Shown here one piece after another: positions 9,384-16,342 of a stretch of DNA of 64,000 nucleotides. The stretch's first letter is position 1; each line of letters starts with the position of its first letter. The translations under genes and the position numbers were made by a program. A model generated the notes under the pieces. The model did not search any database, was not told the origin of the DNA, and was given only the letters and a program-made list of their open reading frames with translations. The DNA comes from Protaetiibacter sp. (GTDB taxonomy: Bacteria > Actinomycetota > Actinomycetes > Actinomycetales > Microbacteriaceae), in contig JASLGG010000027.1 in assembly GCA_030150265.1 (NCBI GenBank), positions 115,343 through 179,342 on the forward strand, written 5' to 3'.

Positions 9384-10105
9384 GCGTCCACCTCGTCGGG
9401 GGCGGCTGGTCGCCGGAGGGCGATCCGGAGCTCACCTCCGCGTTCCTGGCGGAGGCGACGGAGCGGGCCGCGGCCGGCGGGCGCACGGTGCCGCGGATCG
9501 GCGTGCTCATCGTGGAGGACGACGGCACGCCCTCGGAGGAGTACCGCTCGGGCTACCCGGCATCCTTCCCCCGCGTCGCCCCGTGCGAGCCGGTCGTCGC
9601 GGTGATCCCCTCGGGCGGGTCGGCCTCTCCCGCGCTCCTCACGGGCATCGACGGCCTCGTGATCGGCGGCGGCCTGACCCCCGCCTACTACGCGGTGGTC
9701 GAGCCGCTCATCGAGGAGATCCGGCTGCTCGTCGCCGACGGGCTGCCCTACCTCGGCTTCTCGGCGGGGGCGATGATCGCCGCCGACCGGGCGATCGTGG
9801 GCGGATGGCGCATCAACGGCATCCCCGTGTGCCCCGAGGAGACGGGCGAGGACCTCGACGAGATCACGGTGGTCGAGGGACTCGGCCTCGTCGACCTCGC
9901 CGTCGACGTGCACGCCGCCCAGTGGGGGACCCTGGGGCGGCTCATCGCGGCGACCGAGGCCGGACTGGTGGACGGGGGCGTCGCGATCGACGAGCGCACG
10001 GCCCTCGTGGTGGGTGACGAGGGCTTCGCGGTCGTGGGGGAGGGCAACGTCTGGCAGGTGCTCGACGAGCCCGCGGGCGTCATCGTGGGGACGCTCGGCG
10101 CATGA
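9380..10105 (+). CDS. Peptidase E-like (S51 family) protein
   Basis: A 241-residue protein of the class I glutamine-amidotransferase-like fold. GFSAGAMIAADRAI carries the nucleophile Ser in the S51 elbow (dipeptidase E / cyanophycinase use Ser rather than Cys), and DVHAAQWGTLGRL supplies a candidate catalytic His. LVIGGGLTPAYYAVVEPL matches the family strand before the active site. The GTG start overlaps the preceding stop, and its own TGA overlaps the ATG of ung, so three genes form a tight operon. A cyanophycinase role is not supported by neighbours. Confidence 0.78.
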   Translation: MSVHLVGGGWSPEGDPELTSAFLAEATERAAAGGRTVPRIGVLIVEDDGTPSEEYRSGYPASFPRVAPCEPVVAVIPSGGSASPALLTGIDGLVIGGGLTPAYYAVVEPLIEEIRLLVADGLPYLGFSAGAMIAADRAIVGGWRINGIPVCPEETGEDLDEITVVEGLGLVDLAVDVHAAQWGTLGRLIAATEAGLVDGGVAIDERTALVVGDEGFAVVGEGNVWQVLDEPAGVIVGTLGA

Positions 10106-10800
10106 GCGCGCCGAAGCCGCTCGCCGAGCTCGTCGACCCCGGCTGGGCCGTCGCGCTCGAGCCGGTCGCCGCGCAGGTGGCCCGGATGGGCGAGCTGCTG
10201 CGCGCCGAGGTCGCCGCGGGCCGTCCGTACCTCCCGGCGGGCCCGAACGTGCTGCGCGCGTTCACCCAGCCGTTCGACGGGGTGCGCGTGCTCATCGTGG
10301 GCCAGGACCCGTATCCGACCCCCGGGCATCCGATCGGGCTGTCGTTCGCGGTGGACCGGCACGTGCGTCCGCTGCCCAAGAGCCTGCAGAACATCTACCG
10401 CGAGCTGCACGACGACCTCGGCGTCGTCCCTCCCGAGCACGGCGATCTCTCGGGATGGTCGCGTCAGGGCGTCATGCTGCTCAACAGGGTGCTCACCGTG
10501 CGCGCGGGCGCATCGGGGTCGCACCGCGGCATGGGGTGGGAGGCCGTGACGGAGCACGCCATCCGGGCGCTCGTGGCGCGCGGCGGCCCGCTCGTGGCCA
10601 TCCTCTGGGGACGCGATGCGGGCACCCTGCGGCCGCTGCTCGGCACCACCCCGATCGTCGCCTCCGCGCATCCGAGCCCGCTCTCGGCCCACAACGGCTT
10701 CTTCGGCTCGAAGCCGTTCAGCCGCGTGAACGGACTGCTCGAGGGGATGGGGGCGGAGCCCGTGGACTGGGACCTGCGGGCGATCGACGCGGGCACCTGA
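10102..10800 (+). CDS. ung: Uracil-DNA glycosylase, family 1
   Basis: A 232-residue base-excision-repair enzyme that removes uracil from DNA. The water-activating motif is IVGQDPYPTPGHPIGLSF with Asp69; the usual His after GQDPY is Pro here, as in other actinobacterial members. The leucine-loop motif is SAHPSPLSAHNGFFGSKPFS with the catalytic His. LPKSLQNIYREL is also conserved. Length is normal. The ATG overlaps the stop of the S51 peptidase gene. No sign of damage-inducible control is visible. Confidence 0.94.
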   Translation: MSAPKPLAELVDPGWAVALEPVAAQVARMGELLRAEVAAGRPYLPAGPNVLRAFTQPFDGVRVLIVGQDPYPTPGHPIGLSFAVDRHVRPLPKSLQNIYRELHDDLGVVPPEHGDLSGWSRQGVMLLNRVLTVRAGASGSHRGMGWEAVTEHAIRALVARGGPLVAILWGRDAGTLRPLLGTTPIVASAHPSPLSAHNGFFGSKPFSRVNGLLEGMGAEPVDWDLRAIDAGT

Positions 10801-10853
10801 ACTCCGCCGTGCGGGGGAGGCGCGGGGCGGGCTCGCGCGGCTAGCGTGAGGGC

Positions 10854-11747
10854 ATGACCGGAGCCGTCATCGAGATCACCTCGCTCACCAAGCGCTTCGC
10901 CGCCACGACCGCCGTCGACGACCTCAGCTTCCGCGTGGAGCCGGGGGTCGTGACGGGCTTCCTCGGTCCGAACGGCGCGGGCAAGACCACCACGCTGCGC
11001 TCGCTCCTCGGGCTCGTGCGGCCGACGAGCGGCAGTGCGACCTTCGACGGGCGCTCCTACGCGACGCTCGACGATCCGCTGCGCACCGTCGGCACGGCGC
11101 TCGAGGCCTCGAGCTTCCACCCGGGCCGCACCGGCCGCGACCACCTGCGCGTCGCCGCGGCCGCCGCCGGCATCCCGGCGACCCGGGTCGACGAGGTGCT
11201 CGACTGGGTGGGGCTCGGCGAGGCGGGCCGCCGCCGCGTGGGCGGCTACTCGCTCGGGATGCGCCAGCGCCTCGGCCTCGCCTTCGCGCTGCTCGGCGAT
11301 CCGGGCGCACTCGTGCTCGACGAGCCCATCAACGGCCTCGACCCCGAGGGCATCCGCTGGATCCGCGGCTTCCTGCGGGCGCTCGCCGCGGAGGGTCGCA
11401 CGGTGCTCGTGTCGTCGCACCTCCTGAGCGAGGTGCAGCAGACGGTCGACCGCGTCGTCATCATCACCCGCGGCCGCCTCGTCTTCGAGGGCGAGCTGGG
11501 GGCGCTCGAGACCGTCGACCGCGTGCTCGTCGACGCACCGGATCGCGCGGGGCTCGCCCGTGCGCTCGAGGCCGCGGGGGCGGAGGTGCGCGCCGACGAC
11601 GCAGGCCTGCACGTCGCGGGCGTCGACGCCGCGACGATCGGGGCGCACGCCCTCGCAGCCGGCGTCGCGCTGAGTCTGCTGCAACCCGAGAGGGAGGGCC
11701 TCGAAGACGTCTTCCTCGAGCTCGTGGGCGAGGGGAAGGCCGCGTGA
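10854..11747 (+). CDS. ABC transporter ATP-binding protein
   Basis: A 297-residue ATPase with Walker A GPNGAGKTTTLRSLLG, Q-loop region, signature GYSLGMRQRLGLAF, and Walker B ALVLDEPINGLDP, then the switch His in SSHLLSEVQQ. The C-terminal 80 residues form the extra domain seen in BcrA/CcmA-type exporters of antibiotics or lipids. It pairs with the permease whose start overlaps its stop. TAGCGT sits 6 bases before the ATG, suggesting a leaderless mRNA. Substrate unknown. Confidence 0.9.
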   Translation: MTGAVIEITSLTKRFAATTAVDDLSFRVEPGVVTGFLGPNGAGKTTTLRSLLGLVRPTSGSATFDGRSYATLDDPLRTVGTALEASSFHPGRTGRDHLRVAAAAAGIPATRVDEVLDWVGLGEAGRRRVGGYSLGMRQRLGLAFALLGDPGALVLDEPINGLDPEGIRWIRGFLRALAAEGRTVLVSSHLLSEVQQTVDRVVIITRGRLVFEGELGALETVDRVLVDAPDRAGLARALEAAGAEVRADDAGLHVAGVDAATIGAHALAAGVALSLLQPEREGLEDVFLELVGEGKAA

Positions 11748-12547
11748 TGATCCGCTCGCTGCACTCCGAGATCCTCAAGGTCACGACGACCCGCATCTGG
11801 TGGGTGCTCGCGATCGTCCTGTTCGGCTACGTCGGCCTCACCGCCGGCGGGATGGCCGCCCTGTTCTCGACCGACATGCCGACCAACGGGACCGCGATCC
11901 CGCAGGACGCCGTGCCGCCGGTCGTCTACAGCCTCGCAACCTCCGTCGGCTACGCGTTCCCGATCCTGTTCGGCGCTCTGGCCACGACCGGCGAGTTCCG
12001 GCACAAGACGCTCACGCCGACCTTCCTCGCCACGCCCCGCCGCTCGGTCGTGCTGGGGGCGAAGGCGGCGGTCTCGGCGCTCGGGGGCGCGGTCTACGGC
12101 GTGGTCGGCGTCCTCGCGACGGCGGGGATCGGCGCCGCGGTGCTCGCGGCCATGGGGCGCCCGACGCTGCTCGACCAGGGCGACACCTGGGCGATGCTCG
12201 CCCGCAGCGTGCTCTCGATGACGCTGTGGGCCGTCGTCGGCACGGGACTCGGCGTGCTCGTGCGCAACCAGGTGGTGGTGATCGTGAGCGTGCTGGCCTT
12301 CACGCAGTTCGTGCAGCCGCTGCTCATCCTCGCCGGCACCTTCTGGGAGTGGAGCGCGGCCGTCGTGCGGTTCCTCCCCGGGGCCGCGAGCGACGCGCTC
12401 GTCGGGGCCAGCATCTTCCAGGTCGCGGGCGGCGGCGGGGCCGCCGACCCGCTCGAGTGGTGGCAGGGTGGTCTCGTGCTCGGCGGCTATGCCGTGCTCT
12501 TCCTGATCCTCGGCGGTCTCACGTCGTGGCGACGGGATGTGACCTGA
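11744..12547 (+). CDS. ABC-2 type permease
   Basis: A 267-residue membrane protein with about six spans and a large first extracytoplasmic loop (residues 35-60). It starts MMIRSLHSEILKVTTTRIWWVLA, the amphipathic entry helix typical of ABC-2 permeases, followed by GEFRHKTLTPTFLATPRR in the cytoplasmic loop. It forms the membrane part of the exporter with the ATPase at 10854. The GTG overlaps the ATPase stop; an in-frame ATG directly follows, so translation may begin at either. Confidence 0.85.
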   Translation: MMIRSLHSEILKVTTTRIWWVLAIVLFGYVGLTAGGMAALFSTDMPTNGTAIPQDAVPPVVYSLATSVGYAFPILFGALATTGEFRHKTLTPTFLATPRRSVVLGAKAAVSALGGAVYGVVGVLATAGIGAAVLAAMGRPTLLDQGDTWAMLARSVLSMTLWAVVGTGLGVLVRNQVVVIVSVLAFTQFVQPLLILAGTFWEWSAAVVRFLPGAASDALVGASIFQVAGGGGAADPLEWWQGGLVLGGYAVLFLILGGLTSWRRDVT

Positions 12548-12563
12548 CCCCGCGGAGGACGCG

Positions 12564-13142
12564 ATGCTGGAGGACGAGTACGACCCCCGACGCAAACTGC
12601 CGCGCCGCCTGAGGCCGGAGGAGCCCGAGGAGCCGCCGTTCGCGTTCCGGATCCGCGACGCGACCGAGCGGGACCTGCCCGACATCCGCGAGATCTATAA
12701 CCACTACGTGGCGAACTCGACGGTGACCTTCGACGAGGAGCAGCAGACGCTCGCGCAGCTGCGCGCGAAGTTCCGGCACACCGCGAAGCTCGGGCACCCC
12801 TTCCTCGTCGCGGAGTCGCCGAGCGGGCAGGTGCTCGGCTACGCGACCGTGGCGCCGTGGAAGCAGAAGGCCGCGTACCGGTACACGGTCGAGAACTCGA
12901 TCTACCTGCGCGCGGCCTCCACCGGCAAGGGGCTCGGCACGGCGCTCATGGCGGAGCTCCTCGCACGGGCGAAGGCCGCCGGCATCCGGGAGGTCGTCGC
13001 GGTGATCGCCGACAAGGGGGCGGAGTCGTCGATCGCCATGCATCGCGCCTTCGGCTTCACGGAGGTGGGACGGATGGGGCGGGTCGGCTTCAAGTTCGGC
13101 CGCTGGCTCGGCACCGTGCTCATGCAGAAGAGCCTGAGGTAG
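12564..13142 (+). CDS. GNAT N-acetyltransferase, PAT/MnaT type
   Basis: A 192-residue acetyl-CoA-dependent acetyltransferase. After a charged 27-residue extension the fold runs FRIRDATERDLPDIREIYNH, with AAPW-like VAPWKQKAAYRYTVENSIYL, then the acetyl-CoA loop STGKGLGTALM and the C-terminal HRAFGFTEVGRMGRVGFKFG. This pattern matches phosphinothricin / methionine sulfone acetyltransferases, which protect against amino-acid analogues. GGAGGA at good spacing supports the ATG. A strong hairpin begins at its stop codon. Confidence 0.85.
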   Translation: MLEDEYDPRRKLPRRLRPEEPEEPPFAFRIRDATERDLPDIREIYNHYVANSTVTFDEEQQTLAQLRAKFRHTAKLGHPFLVAESPSGQVLGYATVAPWKQKAAYRYTVENSIYLRAASTGKGLGTALMAELLARAKAAGIREVVAVIADKGAESSIAMHRAFGFTEVGRMGRVGFKFGRWLGTVLMQKSLR

Positions 13143-13163
13143 CGAGACGGCGAGCCGCTCGCT
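13141..13163. terminator. Bidirectional hairpin terminator
   Basis: AGCGAG (13141-13146) pairs with CTCGCT (13158-13163), and inside it CGG pairs with CCG around a CGAG loop, with one bulged A. It lies between the convergent acetyltransferase and Lrp-type regulator genes and can serve both strands. No T-tract follows. Confidence 0.6.
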
Positions 13164-13179
13164 GCCGGCTGTCATCGGT

Positions 13180-13641
13180 TCAGCTCGGCGGAAGCAGCAG
13201 GCGCGGCGGAAGCGGGGAGGAGTAGACGACGCTGGTGGTCACGCTGCCGAGGGCGCCGATCCTGCCGCTGACCTGCTCGAGGTGCTTCATGCTCGTCGCG
13301 ACGACCTTCATGATGAAGCAGTCGTCGCCCGTGACGTGGTGCGCCTCGATGACCTCGGGCAGCCCGGCGAGCAGGGTGTGCAACGGCTCGTAGACGCTGC
13401 TGGGATAGCGCAGCCGCAGGTAGGCGAGGATCGTGTAGCCGAGCCGTTCCGGATCGACCTGCGCCCCGTAGCCGCTGATGACGCCGGACTCCTCGAGCCG
13501 GCGCACCCGCTCGGCGGTGGCGCTGTGGCTCATGGTGATCTGGCGGGCCAGCTCGGCGATGCTCTGTCGGCCGTTGACCTGCAGCGCTTTCAGGATCGCG
13601 GTGTCGACCTTGTCCGGTGCGAAAGGGAGATTCGCGGTCAT
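13180..13641 (-). CDS. Lrp/AsnC family transcriptional regulator
   Basis: A 153-residue regulator. An N-terminal winged helix-turn-helix (VDTAILKALQVNGRQSIAELA, then ITMSHSATAERVRRLEESGVI) is joined to a C-terminal RAM/ligand domain with the conserved stretch HHVTGDDCFIMKVVATSMKHLE. Such proteins bind amino acids and usually control the neighbouring divergent gene, here the rhodanese at 13734, 92 bases away. I chose the ATG at 13641 since the frame upstream lacks family similarity. The last residues (PPRLLLPPS) are a short proline-rich tail. Confidence 0.9.
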   Translation of the reverse strand: MTANLPFAPDKVDTAILKALQVNGRQSIAELARQITMSHSATAERVRRLEESGVISGYGAQVDPERLGYTILAYLRLRYPSSVYEPLHTLLAGLPEVIEAHHVTGDDCFIMKVVATSMKHLEQVSGRIGALGSVTTSVVYSSPLPPRLLLPPS

Positions 13642-13733
13642 GCGGTAACACTGCCATGAGATCGATGCCGGCTCGACTGCTCTGCCGTGAAACGGCTCTT
13701 CATCTCGGGTGTCGACGTGAATAGCGTTCGAGC

Positions 13734-14177
13734 ATGACAACCACAGGCCCTTCTCCGGATCTCCTCGTGTCGCACTTCGCAGGCAAGCTCGCGTTCGAGA
13801 CGGATGCTTCGGACGTCCATGCCGACCAGCAGAGCGGCGTCCGGTTCGCGCTGGTCGACTCCCGCGGGCACGCGGCGTGGGCGCAGGGACGGATCGCCGG
13901 AGCGATGCATCTGCCGATCGCCGAGATCGCCGCCCGCGCCCCCGGGGCGATCCCGCTGGACGTGCCGGTCGTGACATATTGCTGGGGTCCGGGCTGCAAC
14001 GGCTCGACGCGCGCCGCGCTGGAGCTCGCGAAGCTCGGGTATCGGGTCAAGGAGATGATCGGCGGCTTCGAGTACTGGGCCAGGGAAGGCCTCCCGGTGG
14101 AGGACGACCACGGCCCCGTCATCCGCGCCCGGGACCCGCTGACCGCTGTGTCGGATGCGATCACGTGCGATTGCTGA
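13734..14177 (+). CDS. Rhodanese-like sulfurtransferase domain protein
   Basis: A single-domain rhodanese homologue of 147 residues. The active-site loop is VTYCWGPGCNGSTRAA, whose first Cys is the likely persulfide carrier; DSRGHAAWAQGRIAGAMHLP is the family's N-terminal CH2A-like motif. The protein ends in CDC, two extra cysteines near the C-terminus that could take part in sulfur relay or metal binding. It is divergent from the Lrp-type regulator and probably its target. TAGCGT lies 6 bases before the ATG. Physiological sulfur acceptor unknown. Confidence 0.85.
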   Translation: MTTTGPSPDLLVSHFAGKLAFETDASDVHADQQSGVRFALVDSRGHAAWAQGRIAGAMHLPIAEIAARAPGAIPLDVPVVTYCWGPGCNGSTRAALELAKLGYRVKEMIGGFEYWAREGLPVEDDHGPVIRARDPLTAVSDAITCDC

Positions 14178-14199
14178 CGCGCCTCCGCGCCTCCGGCGG

Positions 14200-14982
14200 C
14201 TAGCCGCGCGGGGTCGCCCGACTGAGCACGAGGTAGCCGACCACGGCGGCGAGCACGGCGGGGACCAGCGCGACGTTCGCCACGCCGAGGGTGCCGAGCG
14301 TCGCGAGCGTCTCCCAGAAGGCGAGCCAGCTCGCGGTGAGCGTGAGCAGCGCGATGAGGCCGATCACGAGCACGCCGAGGAGCCCGAACGACACGATGAG
14401 GCCCGTCGCCCTCCAGCGCACGTACATCGCGGCGAAGAACGTGCCGGTGAAGAGGAAGAACACGAGCCAGCAGAAGTAGATCCACCACTGCGCGAGCCCT
14501 CCGGCGTCGGTCGTGAAGTAGAACGTGCGGAAGAACGCGCCGCCGAGCCCCCAGCCGCCGGTGGCCTCCTCGAGCCACGCACCCACGGCGAGCAGCGTCG
14601 CGTACCCGACCGAGAGCAGCACGAACGTCAGCGCGGACCCGGCGCTGAACGACCGGCGCGTCGCGCCGTAGCCGAGGGCGAGGGGGAAGGTGAGGTTCAC
14701 CGACTGCACGGCGACGATGAGCATGTAGATGAAGATGAAGCTCATCGCGCCGTTGAAGGTGATGCCGTCCGAGGGGTCGCCCCGCTCCGCCGGGTCGATG
14801 GTGCGGAACAGGATCCACCAGATCGCCCAGTTCATGACGAAGATGGCGCTCAGCACGAACAGCGGCCAGCCGATCGTCGTCGCCGGGTTCGCGGTGAGCA
14901 GGCGCACGATGCGCCAGCCGCGCGACAGAGCGCCGGATGCGGGGTCAGCGCCCGGTGCGCGGGCGATGTCGGCGGTGCTCAT
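14200..14982 (-). CDS. ABC transporter permease (GntR-linked)
   Basis: A 260-residue membrane protein with six to seven hydrophobic spans and no signature beyond that. Its ATG overlaps the stop of the ATP-binding protein gene (ATGA), so it is the likely membrane partner. Motif-like stretches LGYGATRRSFSAGSAL and FTGTFFAAMYVRWRATG occur in permeases of actinobacterial GntR(YtrA)-ATPase-permease operons. Such transporters often respond to cell-wall-active compounds; that role is inference here. Confidence 0.75.
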   Translation of the reverse strand: MSTADIARAPGADPASGALSRGWRIVRLLTANPATTIGWPLFVLSAIFVMNWAIWWILFRTIDPAERGDPSDGITFNGAMSFIFIYMLIVAVQSVNLTFPLALGYGATRRSFSAGSALTFVLLSVGYATLLAVGAWLEEATGGWGLGGAFFRTFYFTTDAGGLAQWWIYFCWLVFFLFTGTFFAAMYVRWRATGLIVSFGLLGVLVIGLIALLTLTASWLAFWETLATLGTLGVANVALVPAVLAAVVGYLVLSRATPRG

Positions 14983-15884
14983 GCGTGCTCTCCGTTCGTG
15001 GGGGACGTGTCGACGGCGGTGGTGCGGATGACGAGCTGCTGCAGCGAGACGGGCGCGAGCTCCAGCCCGGCGGCTCGGGCCGCGGCGCGGCCGTCGTCGT
15101 CGAGCCCGGCGACGGTCGCCGTCGCGAGTCCGCCGAGGCCGGCGCGATGCAGCACCTCGCGGCCGCCGACGAAGGCGTCGACGGCACCGCGAGCGCCCAC
15201 CACGTCGACCGCGGAGCCGCGCAGCTCGTCGGCATCCGCGTCGATGACGATGCGGCCCTCGTCGATGACGAGAACATGCTCGAGGAGGTTCGAGACCTCG
15301 TCGATGAGGTGCGTCGAGAGCACGACGGTGCGCGGATGCTCGGCGTAGTCCGCGAGGAGGGTGTCGTAGAAGAGCTGCCGGGCGACGGCGTCCAGTCCGA
15401 GGTACGGCTCGTCGAAGAACGTCAGCGGCGCTCGGCTCGCGAGGCCGACGATCACGCCGACGGCCGAGAGCTGTCCGCGTGAGAGCTTCTTCATCCGGCG
15501 CCGGACCGGCACGCGGAAGCGCTCGACGAGCTCCTCGGCGAAGTCGGCATCCCAGCCGGCGAAGAAGTCGGGGGCGCTCCGCAGCACGTGCGTCACGCGG
15601 AAGTCGTCGGGATAGCGCTGGCTCTCCTTGATGAAGCACACGCGGTCGAGCACGCGGGCGTTCTCGACCGGATGCTCGCCGAACACCCGGATGTCGCCGC
15701 GGGTGGCGAACTCCTGGCCGGTCAGCAGCTGCATGAGGGTCGTCTTGCCGGCCCCGTTCCTCCCGAGGAGCCCGTGGATGCACCCCTCCGCGAGCTCGAA
15801 CGACGCGTCGACGACGGCGTGCACGGCGTTCGCGCCCGATCCGTAGCTCTTGTGGAGCCGATCGACGCGGACGACGGCGCTCAT
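14979..15884 (-). CDS. ABC transporter ATP-binding protein (GntR-linked)
   Basis: A 301-residue ATPase. Walker A is GRNGAGKTTLMQLLTG, the signature is KLSRGQLSAVGVIVGLA (LSRGQ in place of LSGGQ), and Walker B is LTFFDEPYLGLD, with the switch His in STHLIDEVS. This C-motif variant is common in YtrB-like ATPases. A 75-residue C-terminal extension follows. It lies between the GntR regulator and the permease, overlapping each by 4 bases, so all three are co-transcribed. Confidence 0.88.
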   Translation of the reverse strand: MSAVVRVDRLHKSYGSGANAVHAVVDASFELAEGCIHGLLGRNGAGKTTLMQLLTGQEFATRGDIRVFGEHPVENARVLDRVCFIKESQRYPDDFRVTHVLRSAPDFFAGWDADFAEELVERFRVPVRRRMKKLSRGQLSAVGVIVGLASRAPLTFFDEPYLGLDAVARQLFYDTLLADYAEHPRTVVLSTHLIDEVSNLLEHVLVIDEGRIVIDADADELRGSAVDVVGARGAVDAFVGGREVLHRAGLGGLATATVAGLDDDGRAAARAAGLELAPVSLQQLVIRTTAVDTSPTNGEHA

Positions 15885-16252
15885 CGTGCCGCCTCCTCGA
15901 TCATGGCGGCGAGCTGCGCGGGCGCGATGCCCAGCTTGTGCGCCTCGGCGAGCAGCGGCGCGAGGTACTGCTCGCGGAACTGGTCGCGGCGCTGGGCCAC
16001 GAGGCGCGCACGGGCGCCGTCGGCGACGAACATTCCGATCCCTCTCTTCTTGTAGAGGACCCCGGCCTCGACGAGCAGGTTCACGCCCTTGCCGGCGGTC
16101 GCCGGATTGATGCGCAGGTACGCGGCCAGCTCGTTGGTGGAGGGGACCTGGGTCTCTTCGGGGAGCCGGCCGTCGATGATGTCGTTCTCGAGCTGCTCGG
16201 CGATCTGCAGGAAGATCGGGCGGCTGTCGTCCACACTGGCTCCTTGGTTCAT
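15881..16252 (-). CDS. GntR family regulator, YtrA subfamily
   Basis: A short 123-residue regulator with an N-terminal winged helix (PIFLQIAEQLENDIIDGRLPE, then VPSTNELAAYLRINPATAGKGV) and only about 40 residues after it, the small dimerisation tail typical of YtrA-type proteins. It heads a GntR-ATPase-permease operon and probably represses it. A near-palindrome just upstream of the start is its likely operator. The start at 16252 is chosen because the upstream frame lacks family similarity. Confidence 0.9.
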   Translation of the reverse strand: MNQGASVDDSRPIFLQIAEQLENDIIDGRLPEETQVPSTNELAAYLRINPATAGKGVNLLVEAGVLYKKRGIGMFVADGARARLVAQRRDQFREQYLAPLLAEAHKLGIAPAQLAAMIEEAAR

Positions 16253-16254
16253 TA

Positions 16255-16294
16255 CTTGACTAGTTAACCAAGCAGCTTGGCGGCGGGATGTCAA
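16255..16294 (-). promoter_or_regulatory. Probable GntR operator and promoter
   Basis: CTTGACTAGTTAACCAAG (16255-16272) is an imperfect palindrome directly 5' of the GntR start. A second inverted repeat, CCAAGCAGCTTGG, overlaps it at 16268-16280. On the minus strand a TTGACA -35 candidate lies at 16289-16294, placing the palindrome over the -10 region and transcript start. This fits autorepression by the GntR protein. Confidence 0.5.
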
Positions 16295-16302
16295 GTGGGC
16301 GG

Positions 16303-16342
16303 ATGATGCGCAGGGGCTCGCGCGCGCAATATGATGCGCAGG
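16303..16342. repeat. 12-base direct repeat upstream of the LuxR-type gene
   Basis: ATGATGCGCAGG occurs at 16303-16314 and again at 16331-16342, 28 bases apart; the second copy contains the proposed start codon of the LuxR-type regulator. It could be a binding site pair or a chance/duplication remnant. Confidence 0.35.

Noticed and set aside
10298..10320. Missing His in the UDG motif GQDPY
   Set aside because: Other actinobacterial family 1 enzymes also carry Pro-Thr here; the catalytic Asp and downstream His are intact, so it is not a defect.
13642..13977. Open N-terminal extension in frame with the Lrp-type regulator
   Set aside because: The family domain begins right after the ATG at 13641, and the extension overlaps the divergent rhodanese gene and has Arg/Ser-rich low-complexity content.
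13734..14177. Rhodanese as part of the methionine/sulfur pathway of metX-metY
   Set aside because: It is 10 kb away, has its own Lrp-type regulator and shows no shared control element.
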